Positions 52,098-59,796 of a stretch of DNA of 64,000 nucleotides are shown here, in pieces. The notes under the pieces were generated by a model. The model was not told the DNA's origin. It saw only the letters and a program-made list of their open reading frames with translations, and did not search any database. Where the stretch lies: the NCBI GenBank assembly GCA_964441285.1, contig CAYTUK010000012.1:12472-76471 (forward strand). The letters run 5' to 3'. Both the position numbers and the translations under genes were made by a program. Within the stretch, counting starts at the first letter, position 1. The number at the start of each line of letters is the position of its first letter. This DNA comes from S010-25 sp964441285 (GTDB taxonomy: Bacteria > Pseudomonadota > Gammaproteobacteria > SZUA-229).

Positions 52098-52399
52098 AAA
52101 AACGTTTTAATTAATAATGCGTTAGGTGTGCTGGTGTATTGCTCATACGGTTGAGTTTAACACTAAAACCGAAACAACAAAGCGGGTCTAAAGAGAATGT
52201 TGTGAGTTTTGTTTTTCGGGAGGAGGGCATGTTCACTGTTTTATCACTGTAGCTCGATCTGGGCAGTAATAAGTGTCGTCAGTATGATGGAACTATTCTA
52301 TCTGTCGAGCGTGTAGAGGGTTAAGAAGGATGGTTTTAGTGCGATCGTTTTGCAGGCGGTTGTCAGAATTTTTTAAGCATACTCGGTGAACAATAGGCA

Positions 52400-53251
52400 A
52401 TGAAGAATAATAACTCAGTGGATAGAAATAAGATTGTAGATATTCGTAAAAGCAGTTCTGGTAAGGATTCTCAGCAAACTGATTTTATTAACAGCCTCAA
52501 TCAGGCGATTAAAAATAATGAGTTATGTTTACATTACCAGCCCCGTTTTAATGTTGCGACAGGAAAAGCGAATGTTGTCGAAGCGCTGGTTCGCTGGTTC
52601 CGTTCTGCTGCAGGGCTGTTTTATCCTGAAGTTTTCATCCCTGTGGCTGAGAAATCCGGCTTGATTTTTGCCCTGGATTTATGGGTTTTTGAGTGTTGTT
52701 GCAAGGATTTGAAGCGGATGCAACAGACAATAAATGCACAAATAAAAATTGCAGTTAATGTATCGGTGCTCGCCTGTGAGAATATTTTTTACGTGCAGAA
52801 AATAATTGCACTCAGTGAAAAATATAATGTTCCGTTATCCTGCTTTGAATTTGAAATTACAGAAAGTACACATATCCATGATATTCGAAAAGTCATTTCA
52901 TTTTGTGAAACCTTAAAAAATTACGGTGCGGAGTTTAGTCTGGATGATTTTGGAACAGGGCAGTCACCGCTAATCAATTTATATAAACTGCCTGTTGATA
53001 CCATTAAAATTGACCGGGTTTTTATCCAGGGTATTGGGCAGTCAAAATTTTGTGAGATTATTATTTTATCACTGGTCAAAATGGCAAAAAATCTGGGCTT
53101 AAAAACGGTTGCTGAAGGCATTGAAGATAAAGCGCAGTACGATTTTATGAGTGATTCAGGTTGTGACCAGTTGCAGGGTTTTTTACTTTGTCGGCCAGTC
53201 AGTAGCCTACGGCTTAAATCGCCAATGTTGTATGAACCCGATATGAAGTAA
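52400..53251 (+). CDS. EAL-domain c-di-GMP phosphodiesterase
   Basis: The 283-residue protein is almost only an EAL domain (about 25-272) with no sensor or membrane segment. Catalytic and metal-binding positions look complete: Glu61 in EALVRW, Asn120 in VNVS, Glu152 in FEITES, the DDFGTG loop at 182-187, Lys203 in IKID, Glu239 and Glu242 in AEGIE and Gln259 before GF. It should therefore hydrolyse c-di-GMP. How it is controlled is not visible; the N-terminal 24 residues are polar and short. It precedes modA by 120 bp. Confidence 0.92.
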   Translation: MKNNNSVDRNKIVDIRKSSSGKDSQQTDFINSLNQAIKNNELCLHYQPRFNVATGKANVVEALVRWFRSAAGLFYPEVFIPVAEKSGLIFALDLWVFECCCKDLKRMQQTINAQIKIAVNVSVLACENIFYVQKIIALSEKYNVPLSCFEFEITESTHIHDIRKVISFCETLKNYGAEFSLDDFGTGQSPLINLYKLPVDTIKIDRVFIQGIGQSKFCEIIILSLVKMAKNLGLKTVAEGIEDKAQYDFMSDSGCDQLQGFLLCRPVSSLRLKSPMLYEPDMK

Positions 53252-53281
53252 GTGCTAACACCCGTTCATTCATGGTGTGTT

Positions 53282-53298
53282 ATAGCATGTTGTGCTAT
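53282..53298. promoter_or_regulatory. Short palindrome upstream of modA
   Basis: ATAGCA (53282-53287) and TGCTAT (53293-53298) form a perfect 6-bp inverted repeat around a 5-bp centre, 31 bp after the EAL gene and 73 bp before modA. It could be an operator for molybdate control or a small hairpin ending the EAL transcript. It does not match the ModE consensus well, and no modE gene is in the window. Confidence 0.25.
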
Positions 53299-53371
53299 TC
53301 GGTGTAATAATAAGCCTTATTTCAAAATCCTATCACATTAATCATAGTGTTAAAAGTAGTTACAGAATCTT

Positions 53372-54118
53372 ATGAATTATCTTTTGCGGGTAAGTTTTAC
53401 TGCCAGTCTGATTTTTTTTGTAGGACAGACTAATGCGAAAGAAATTCGTGTGGCAGTGGCGAGTAATTTCATTCATGCAATTACCCGACTTGCCAAACGG
53501 TTTGATGCTAAAACAGGAAATAAGGTTGTACTGATTTCCGGTTCAACAGGCAAGCTTTACGCACAGATTAAAAATGGCGCGCCTTACGATATTTTTTTTG
53601 CGGCTGACAGTAAACGCCCTCGGTTGCTGGTAAATGAAGGTGCAGCTTTAAGCGGAAGTCGGTTTACCTATGCAGTGGGTAAAATCGTTCTATGGAGTCC
53701 GAAAATGAATTATGTTGATGCCAAAGGGAAGGTGTTGACACAAAAACCGTTTCATTATCTGGCGATGGCTAACCCGGTTCTTGCACCTTATGGTCGGGCG
53801 GCACAGGAGGTTCTACAGGCGCTGCATTTATGGAATAGTCTGAAACCAAAAATAGTACGTGGAGAAAATATCGGACAAACTTTTCAATTTGTTAAAAGCG
53901 GTAATGCCGAACTGGGATTTATCGCCTATGCATTACTTAAGCTGCCTGGTCATAAAATCGGCGGTTCATACTGGGTGGTTCCAACAACACTTTATCAGCC
54001 AATCAGGCAGCAGGTCGTTTTATTAAACAATAATAAAACCGCCCAGGCTTTTCTGGCATTTGTTAAAACCCCTGAGGCGCGTGGCATCATTCGCAGTTAC
54101 GGCTATGATACGCCCTGA
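53372..54118 (+). CDS. modA: Molybdate ABC transporter, periplasmic binding protein
   Basis: ModA captures molybdate or tungstate in the periplasm. The 248-residue protein has a signal peptide (about 1-22, ending TNA) and family landmarks: VAVASNFIHAITRLAKRF, LISGSTGKLYAQIKNGAPYDIFFAADSKRP (the Ser/Tyr ligand region) and FVKSGNAELGFIAYALL. It overlaps modB by one base (TGATG). Confidence 0.93.
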   Translation: MNYLLRVSFTASLIFFVGQTNAKEIRVAVASNFIHAITRLAKRFDAKTGNKVVLISGSTGKLYAQIKNGAPYDIFFAADSKRPRLLVNEGAALSGSRFTYAVGKIVLWSPKMNYVDAKGKVLTQKPFHYLAMANPVLAPYGRAAQEVLQALHLWNSLKPKIVRGENIGQTFQFVKSGNAELGFIAYALLKLPGHKIGGSYWVVPTTLYQPIRQQVVLLNNNKTAQAFLAFVKTPEARGIIRSYGYDTP

Positions 54119-54798
54119 TGTTAAGCTCTGCTGATTTTACCGCGTTACTGCTCACGCTTAAACTTGCCAGCCTGACAACGCTCATTTTGTTATTGTTGGG
54201 GACACCGCTGGCATGGTGGCTGGCGCATAGCCGCTGGCGATTTAAATTTTTTCTCGAAGCTGTGGTTGCGTTGCCACTGGTGTTACCACCAACGGTGCTG
54301 GGTTTTTATTTACTGGTTGCGCTGGGGCCACATGGTCCGGTAGGCGGCTTAATGACGTTTTTTGGTAGTAGGCCGCTGGCTTTCACTTTTACCGGGCTGG
54401 TGGTGGGTTCGGTTATTTATTCGATGCCATTTGTGGTGCAACCTTTACAGCAGGCTTTTACCGCAATAGGTTCTCGGCCACTTGAAGTGGCCGCTACCTT
54501 ACGGGCTTCCCCACTGGATCGTTTTTTTAGCATTGTTATGCCGCAGGCTCGTTCAGGTTTTCTTAGCGCCGCGGTGCTTGGTTTTGCTCATACCTTAGGT
54601 GAATTTGGTGTGGTGCTGATGATTGGCGGTAACATACCGGGCGAAACGCAGGTTGTATCAATTGCTATATACGATCATGTAGAAAAATTAGAATATATGC
54701 ATGCGCACTGGTTATCGGGCGGGTTATTATTACTCTCCTTTCTTATGTTAATAACAGTGTATGGCTTGAATCGCCGATTCAGCATGCTTTATCTGTGA
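54118..54798 (+). CDS. modB: Molybdate ABC transporter permease
   Basis: ModB forms the membrane channel of the importer. The 226-residue protein has five to six membrane segments and the cytoplasmic EAA-type loop (PLEVAATLRASPLDRFFSIVMPQARSGFLSAAVLGFAHTLGEFG, about residues 122-165) that contacts ModC. GTPLAWWLAHSRW and LPLVLPPTVLGFYLLVALG are typical of the family. Its stop overlaps the modC start (GTGA). Confidence 0.95.
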   Translation: MLSSADFTALLLTLKLASLTTLILLLLGTPLAWWLAHSRWRFKFFLEAVVALPLVLPPTVLGFYLLVALGPHGPVGGLMTFFGSRPLAFTFTGLVVGSVIYSMPFVVQPLQQAFTAIGSRPLEVAATLRASPLDRFFSIVMPQARSGFLSAAVLGFAHTLGEFGVVLMIGGNIPGETQVVSIAIYDHVEKLEYMHAHWLSGGLLLLSFLMLITVYGLNRRFSMLYL

Positions 54799-55871
54799 AT
54801 TATAAGATGATTAATATCCGGTTTTATATCGAGCAGGGTGGCTTTACGCTGGATGTTAATCTATCGATTCCCGCACAGGGGGTTACGGCCATTTTTGGTT
54901 CATCAGGTTGTGGTAAAACAACCTTATTGCGTGCAATCGCCGGGTTGGAACGGTGTCAGGATGGTTTTTTGGAATTGGGTGGCCGCTGTTGGCAGGATGC
55001 AAACCAGTTTACGCCACCCCATCAACGTGCACTGGGTTATGTTTTTCAGGAAGCCAGTTTATTTACACATCTTACGGTGCGCAAGAATCTTGAATATGGG
55101 CGCAAACGTGTACCTGCTACCGAACGTAAAGTTGCACTGGATAAAATTATCGGATTATTGGGTATAGGGCCATTACTGGAGCGTAGCGTCCATCAACTTT
55201 CGGGTGGAGAGCGTCAACGTGTTGCCATTGCCAGAGCGCTTGCTGTCAGCCCTGAAATTTTACTGATGGATGAGCCATTGGCCGCACTGGATCAGGCACG
55301 CAAACAGGAAATTATGCCCTATCTTGATGCCTTGCATGATGAACTGGCTATCCCTGTTATTTATGTCAGCCATTCAGCCGATGAAGTTGCGCGGCTGGCA
55401 GACCACCTTGTTTTACTGGAAGCGGGCAAGGTAAAAGCCTCAGCACCTGTTGCTGAGATACTAACCCGACTTGATCTACCACTGGCTCATGGTGATGCAG
55501 CCGAGGCACTTATCGAGGCGAATATTTCAGGGCATGATAATGATTATAATCTAACCTATGTTGATTTTCCCGGTGGGCGTTTTACCGTCACACGAAAAAC
55601 ACTCCAGCCTGGTCATCCTGTAAGGTTACGTGTTGCTGCTCGTGACGTTAGCCTGACCCTGGCGCAGCAAACTGATACCAGTATCCTGAATATTTTCCCA
55701 GTTATTGTGGACAAGATTGTGCCAGAAAATGAGACACAGGTAATGGTACGATTACTTGCAGCAGGGATACCACTGTTGTCGCGTGTTACTCGGAAATCGG
55801 CGGCTTTACTTGATTTGAAACCAGGACGAAAAATATTTGCACAGGTTAAGAGTGTTGCTCTGTTGGTGTAA
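54795..55871 (+). CDS. modC: Molybdate ABC transporter ATPase
   Basis: ModC powers molybdate import. The GTG-started protein of 358 residues has Walker A GSSGCGKT at 35-42, the signature HQLSGGERQRVAIARAL near 132, Walker B ILLMDEPLAALD, and a C-terminal TOBE domain (about 290-355) that can bind oxyanion for feedback inhibition. It overlaps modB by 4 bp. No modE and no molybdenum cofactor gene are in the window. Confidence 0.95.
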   Translation: MNYKMINIRFYIEQGGFTLDVNLSIPAQGVTAIFGSSGCGKTTLLRAIAGLERCQDGFLELGGRCWQDANQFTPPHQRALGYVFQEASLFTHLTVRKNLEYGRKRVPATERKVALDKIIGLLGIGPLLERSVHQLSGGERQRVAIARALAVSPEILLMDEPLAALDQARKQEIMPYLDALHDELAIPVIYVSHSADEVARLADHLVLLEAGKVKASAPVAEILTRLDLPLAHGDAAEALIEANISGHDNDYNLTYVDFPGGRFTVTRKTLQPGHPVRLRVAARDVSLTLAQQTDTSILNIFPVIVDKIVPENETQVMVRLLAAGIPLLSRVTRKSAALLDLKPGRKIFAQVKSVALLV

Positions 55872-56017
55872 GCAGGACTAATGTAAAATACCCGTAAGAA
55901 AACTATAGAATCTTCCTGATTAAATGAATAAAATTTTGGTTGCACCATTATGATCAGTGTAAAATTGATCTGGACAGAATTATTCTAGGTGATTGATAAA
56001 ATATAACGGAGGTTAAA

Positions 56018-57295
56018 ATGAAGAAAGCTATTATATCCACGATTCGAGCAATGGAGATACTTGATTCGCGGGGTAATCCCACAGTACGTGTATATGTAGA
56101 ACTTGATGATGGTACAACAACGGTTGCATCAGTTCCATCGGGTGCCAGTACGGGTGAAAACGAAGCCATTGAATTACGTGACGGTGACGCGGATCGTTAT
56201 GCGGGCAAAGGAGTGCTTCAGGCTGTATCTAATGTGAATGAGAAAATTGCTCCCTGCCTGATTGGTATGGATGCACAGCAACAGGCTTTGATTGATCGTA
56301 CTATGATTGAACTGGATGGTTCAGCGAATAAATCGAATTTGGGAGCCAATGCGATTCTGGGTGTTTCTATGGCAGTTGCGAAAGCGGCGGCTGATTCTGC
56401 CCGTATCCCTCTGTATCGATATTTGGGTGGTGCCGGGGCAAGGAGATTGACAGTTCCCTGTATGAATATTGTTAATGGCGGCGAACATGCGGATAATAAT
56501 GTCGATATTCAGGAGTTTATGGCGATCCCGCTGGGAGCGCCAACATTTCGTGAAGGTTTACGTTATGTTGCAGAAACCTTTCATGCGCTGAAAAAAATAC
56601 TGAAAGACCGGAACCTAGCCACCAGTGTTGGTGACGAAGGTGGTTTTGCACCGAACCTGAGCAGTAATGAGGACGCGATAGAAACCATTATCCAGGCGAT
56701 TGAAATGGCAGGTTATAAGCCGGGTGAAGATATTTCGATTGCAGTAGACAGTGCAGCGAATTCTTTTGCTGTGAAGATGGAAGGTCCTTACGATCTGAAA
56801 TGGTCGGGTGCTGGCAAAATGCAAAGTGATGACCTAATTAAAATGGCGGATGAATGGATATCAAAATACCCCATTGTTTTATGGGAAGATCCGCTGGCAG
56901 AAAATGACTGGGCCGGTTTTAAAAAATTTACCGCACAGCTTGGTGACCGAATTGAAGTTGTTGGGGATGATATTTTTGTTACCAATACACAGTACATCAA
57001 ACAGGGAATTGAACAGGGTAGTGCGAATTCGGCACTGATTAAACTCAACCAGATTGGTACTGTATCTGAAACCATTGAGGCAGTCCGTATGTGCAGAGAT
57101 GCTGGCTGGCGCTATTTCATCTCGCACCGCTCCGGTGAAACCGCCGATACTTTCCTTGCAGACTTTGCTGTTGCAATGGATGGCGGTCATCTAAAAACAG
57201 GTTCTGCAAGTCGAAGTGAACGCATAGCAAAATATAACCGGTTACTGGAAATTGAACAGGAACTGGGTGATGCTGCGCTGTATTACTGGAAGTGA
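56018..57295 (+). CDS. eno: Enolase
   Basis: Enolase converts 2-phosphoglycerate to phosphoenolpyruvate and is also part of the RNA degradosome in many gammaproteobacteria. The 425-residue protein starts MKKAIISTIRAMEILDSRGNPTVRVYVEL and has the mobile loop GASTGE, GGEHADNNVDIQEFM, VGDEGGFAPNL, WEDPLAENDW and SHRSGETADTFLADFAV. A GGAGG ribosome-binding site is 7 nt upstream. It stands alone, separated from the next gene by two truncated palindromic elements. Confidence 0.98.
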   Translation: MKKAIISTIRAMEILDSRGNPTVRVYVELDDGTTTVASVPSGASTGENEAIELRDGDADRYAGKGVLQAVSNVNEKIAPCLIGMDAQQQALIDRTMIELDGSANKSNLGANAILGVSMAVAKAAADSARIPLYRYLGGAGARRLTVPCMNIVNGGEHADNNVDIQEFMAIPLGAPTFREGLRYVAETFHALKKILKDRNLATSVGDEGGFAPNLSSNEDAIETIIQAIEMAGYKPGEDISIAVDSAANSFAVKMEGPYDLKWSGAGKMQSDDLIKMADEWISKYPIVLWEDPLAENDWAGFKKFTAQLGDRIEVVGDDIFVTNTQYIKQGIEQGSANSALIKLNQIGTVSETIEAVRMCRDAGWRYFISHRSGETADTFLADFAVAMDGGHLKTGSASRSERIAKYNRLLEIEQELGDAALYYWK

Positions 57296-57303
57296 TATTT
57301 TTT

Positions 57304-57406
57304 TGAGGCCGTTTGCTGCAGGGATGCGGGTATCGACTCCACATATTACTTGGAACAGATAAAAAGGATACGTATTGTTTAAGACACGCTGTAAATACCT
57401 CCCAAT
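57304..57406. repeat. Palindromic element, copy E (two truncated pieces joined)
   Basis: The first piece, 57304-57344, is interior sequence in the copy A orientation (GCAGGGATGCGGGTATCGA). The second, 57344-57406, is a left end and left arm (ATTACTTGGAACAGATAAAA, then GGATACGTATTGTTTAAGAC) running into interior sequence in the copy B/C orientation and then stopping. Together they fill nearly the whole gap between eno and the DUF2007 gene and record a rearrangement of two copies. Confidence 0.75.
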
Positions 57407-57423
57407 GAACACGTAATTTAATT

Positions 57424-57648
57424 ATGCGGATTATCTATAAAGCCAACGACATACTGGAAGCCAATATTGTTTCCGGTATGTTGCAAGCAAATGGGATTGA
57501 GGCGTATGCCGGTGGCTACTATTTACAGGGTGGAGTCGGTGATCTTGCTACGCTGGATTTTGCCAATGTTTATGTTGCTGATGAGGACATCCAATCTGCA
57601 AAGTCCATTATTGCCGACTATGAAAGTGAGGAAAACACCGACGGATAG
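57424..57648 (+). CDS. DUF2007 family small protein
   Basis: The 74-residue protein has the DUF2007 pattern: IIYKANDILEANIVSGMLQANGIEAYAGGYYLQGG at the N-terminus and ANVYVADEDIQSAKSIIADYE at the C-terminus. These proteins are labelled putative signal-transducing or PII-like, but the function is not established. A 7-bp perfect inverted repeat (57638-57644 with 57655-57661) spans its stop codon without a T-run. It is convergent with the helicase gene. Confidence 0.85.
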   Translation: MRIIYKANDILEANIVSGMLQANGIEAYAGGYYLQGGVGDLATLDFANVYVADEDIQSAKSIIADYESEENTDG

Positions 57649-57746
57649 AATTTACCGTCGGATAGAGCTTATAGATTCACATCATGAACTCATACTCTGT
57701 TTTTATGCAAAAATAATGCAGGATACTTTAACTTTGTCTATTTTTT

Positions 57747-59552
57747 CTATGTTCTTTGCTTCAGACCTAATTTTCTCTTTGGTGAATGGCTGCTTTTTTT
57801 ACTGTGCGTTTTATTCGTGCTCTGTGGGTATTTAGTTTTATTGCTGTTGTTGGCTTCGGTAAAATGGGAAATTTTTAACTGTTGCCCGGCTACCCAGACT
57901 TTTTTCAGACTGTTAAAAATTTCTTTAGGCAGACTTTCAGGCAGATCAACCAGGCTGTAGTCATCAAATATATTGATGCGGCCAATGTATTGACTGTCAA
58001 TCCCGGCTTCATTGGCTATTGCACCAACGATATTGCCCGGTTTGACTTTGTGCTCATGGCCGACTTCCAGTCGAAATCGTGCCATACCCTCTTCAACCGA
58101 TGGTTCTTTACCTTCTTTACCAGCTCTGCTTTCGCGTCTGGAGAAAGGGTCACGTTCCTTTCGTGAAGATGGTTTACGTGCTGGCCGGTCATCCCTTTCC
58201 CAGCTGCGATCATGCTGTGTTTTTTGTGGTTTATTTTGTAATAAAAAAGGGGATTCACCCTGTAACAGATGTGCCAGTGCAGCGGCAATTTCTATGGCCG
58301 GTATATTGTGTTCCTGCTGGTACTGTTCAATCAGTTGCGAGAAGAAATTTAACTCTTCATTTTCCAGTGCGTCAGTAATGCGTTGTTTAAATTTTTCAAT
58401 GCGTTTGTCATTAATTTTTTCAGTGGACGGCAGTTCCATCATTTCAATTTTCTGCCGGGTCGCTTTTTCAATGGCATGTAACATGCGTTTTTCGCGTGGT
58501 GCGACAAATAAGATAGCATCACCTTCACGGCCTGCGCGACCGGTACGTCCAATTCGATGAATGTAGGCTTCGGTGTCGTAGGGAACATCGTAATTTAATA
58601 CATGGCTGATGCGCGTCACATCAAGGCCGCGGGCAGCAACATCGGTAGCAACCAGTATGTCAATTTTGCCTTTTTTTAAGTTTTTGACCGTGCGTTCGCG
58701 TTGGTTTTGTGCAATATCACCGTTCAGTGCTGAGGCGGCATAACCGCGCGCTTCGAGCTTTTCAGCTAATTCAACAGTTGAGTTTTTAGTGCGGACGAAG
58801 ATAATCATGGCATCAAATTCTTCTGCTTCAAGAATGCGAGTTAACGCATCGAGTTTATGCAGGCCGCTGACCGGCCAGAAGCGTTGATGGATAGTATCTG
58901 CGGTTGCAGTTTTAACTTTTATGGTGACCTGTTCCGGCTGTTGCAGGTATTTGGTGGCAATACGCCGAATCTGCTGTGGCATAGTGGCTGAAAACAGGGC
59001 AATTTGTCTGTTTTCAGGTGTTTGCTCCAGAATCCATTCGACATCATCAATAAAACCCATGCGTAACATCTCATCGGCTTCATCCAGTATTAATGTTTTG
59101 AGGTTGCTCAGTTTTAAGGTGCCTTTGCGCATATGATCCATAACGCGACCGGGAGTACCGACAGCAACATGGACACCACGTTCGAGGGCGCGGATCTGCC
59201 CACGATAATCCTGACCGCCGTAGATCGGTAGTACATGAAAACCTTTCAGGTGTCTGGCGTATTTCTGAAAAGCTTCAGCAACCTGAATGGCCAGCTCACG
59301 GGTGGGTGCCAGCACTAAAACCTGCGGGCTTTTCTGTTTTAAATCGAGCCTGGATAATACTGGCAGGGCAAAAGCGGCGGTTTTACCTGTGCCGGTTTGT
59401 GCCTGCCCGATAATATCTCTACCTTCCAGTAACAGGGGTATGGTTTGTGCCTGAATTGGTGAAGGAGTTTCATAACCGACATCATCCAGTGCTTTTAAAA
59501 GTGATTTGTTCAGCGCCAGTTGATTAAACGCGGTTACCGTGTCGGTGGTCAT
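57747..59552 (-). CDS. deaD: DEAD-box ATP-dependent RNA helicase (DeaD/CsdA-like)
   Basis: This RNA helicase acts in ribosome assembly and mRNA decay, especially in the cold. The 601-residue protein has the Q motif (FNQLALNKSLLKALDDVGYETPSPIQ reduced here to GYETPSPIQAQTIPLL), Walker A AQTGTGKT, PTRELA, DEAD, SAT and HRIGRTGRAGREG motifs within about the first 370 residues, a DbpA-type RNA-binding domain near 480-550 (ARFRLEVGHEHKVKPGNIVGAIANEAG) and a Lys/Ser-rich tail. It has a long 5' leader with tandem repeats. Confidence 0.95.
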   Translation of the reverse strand: MTTDTVTAFNQLALNKSLLKALDDVGYETPSPIQAQTIPLLLEGRDIIGQAQTGTGKTAAFALPVLSRLDLKQKSPQVLVLAPTRELAIQVAEAFQKYARHLKGFHVLPIYGGQDYRGQIRALERGVHVAVGTPGRVMDHMRKGTLKLSNLKTLILDEADEMLRMGFIDDVEWILEQTPENRQIALFSATMPQQIRRIATKYLQQPEQVTIKVKTATADTIHQRFWPVSGLHKLDALTRILEAEEFDAMIIFVRTKNSTVELAEKLEARGYAASALNGDIAQNQRERTVKNLKKGKIDILVATDVAARGLDVTRISHVLNYDVPYDTEAYIHRIGRTGRAGREGDAILFVAPREKRMLHAIEKATRQKIEMMELPSTEKINDKRIEKFKQRITDALENEELNFFSQLIEQYQQEHNIPAIEIAAALAHLLQGESPFLLQNKPQKTQHDRSWERDDRPARKPSSRKERDPFSRRESRAGKEGKEPSVEEGMARFRLEVGHEHKVKPGNIVGAIANEAGIDSQYIGRINIFDDYSLVDLPESLPKEIFNSLKKVWVAGQQLKISHFTEANNSNKTKYPQSTNKTHSKKSSHSPKRKLGLKQRT

Positions 59553-59653
59553 GTGTTGTACCTGATGTGATAGTGGTTTCGCTCGACGGTCGAAAGTTGC
59601 GCGTCCGAAGAATCTTACCTGGAGGATTGTGTTCAGAGAACCCTGTTCTGAAA

Positions 59654-59703
59654 ATACTGATTCTAAATACTGATTCTAAATACTGATTCTAAATACTGAT
59701 TCT
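59654..59703. repeat. Four tandem 13-bp repeats in the deaD leader
   Basis: The unit ATACTGATTCTAA occurs at 59654, 59667, 59680 and 59693 (the last unit diverges at its end), perfect through the first three. It is in the 244-bp gap between the histidine-kinase gene and deaD, about 100 nt upstream of the deaD start on the minus strand. A TATAAT on the minus strand at 59767-59762 could start a leader that contains the repeats, although its -35 is poor. Confidence 0.92.
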
Positions 59704-59796
59704 ATTTGTTCCGGCTGTTAATGTTGTTGTGTTTGTGGCGCAGAGCAGAACGAAGCTAGTAATTATAACTGTTTAAGGTGAGCTTTGCATGTTTAT

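Noticed and set aside
52098..52399. A hidden gene or RNA in the 302-bp gap between radA and the EAL gene
   Set aside because: No ORF with a ribosome-binding site, no strong hairpin and no clear promoter could be seen.
53282..53298. A ModE operator for modABC
   Set aside because: The palindrome does not fit the ModE consensus and no modE is present, so it is listed only as an unassigned palindrome.
57638..57661. Terminator after the DUF2007 gene
   Set aside because: The 7-bp stem is perfect but no T-run follows, so it is mentioned with the gene and not called a terminator.
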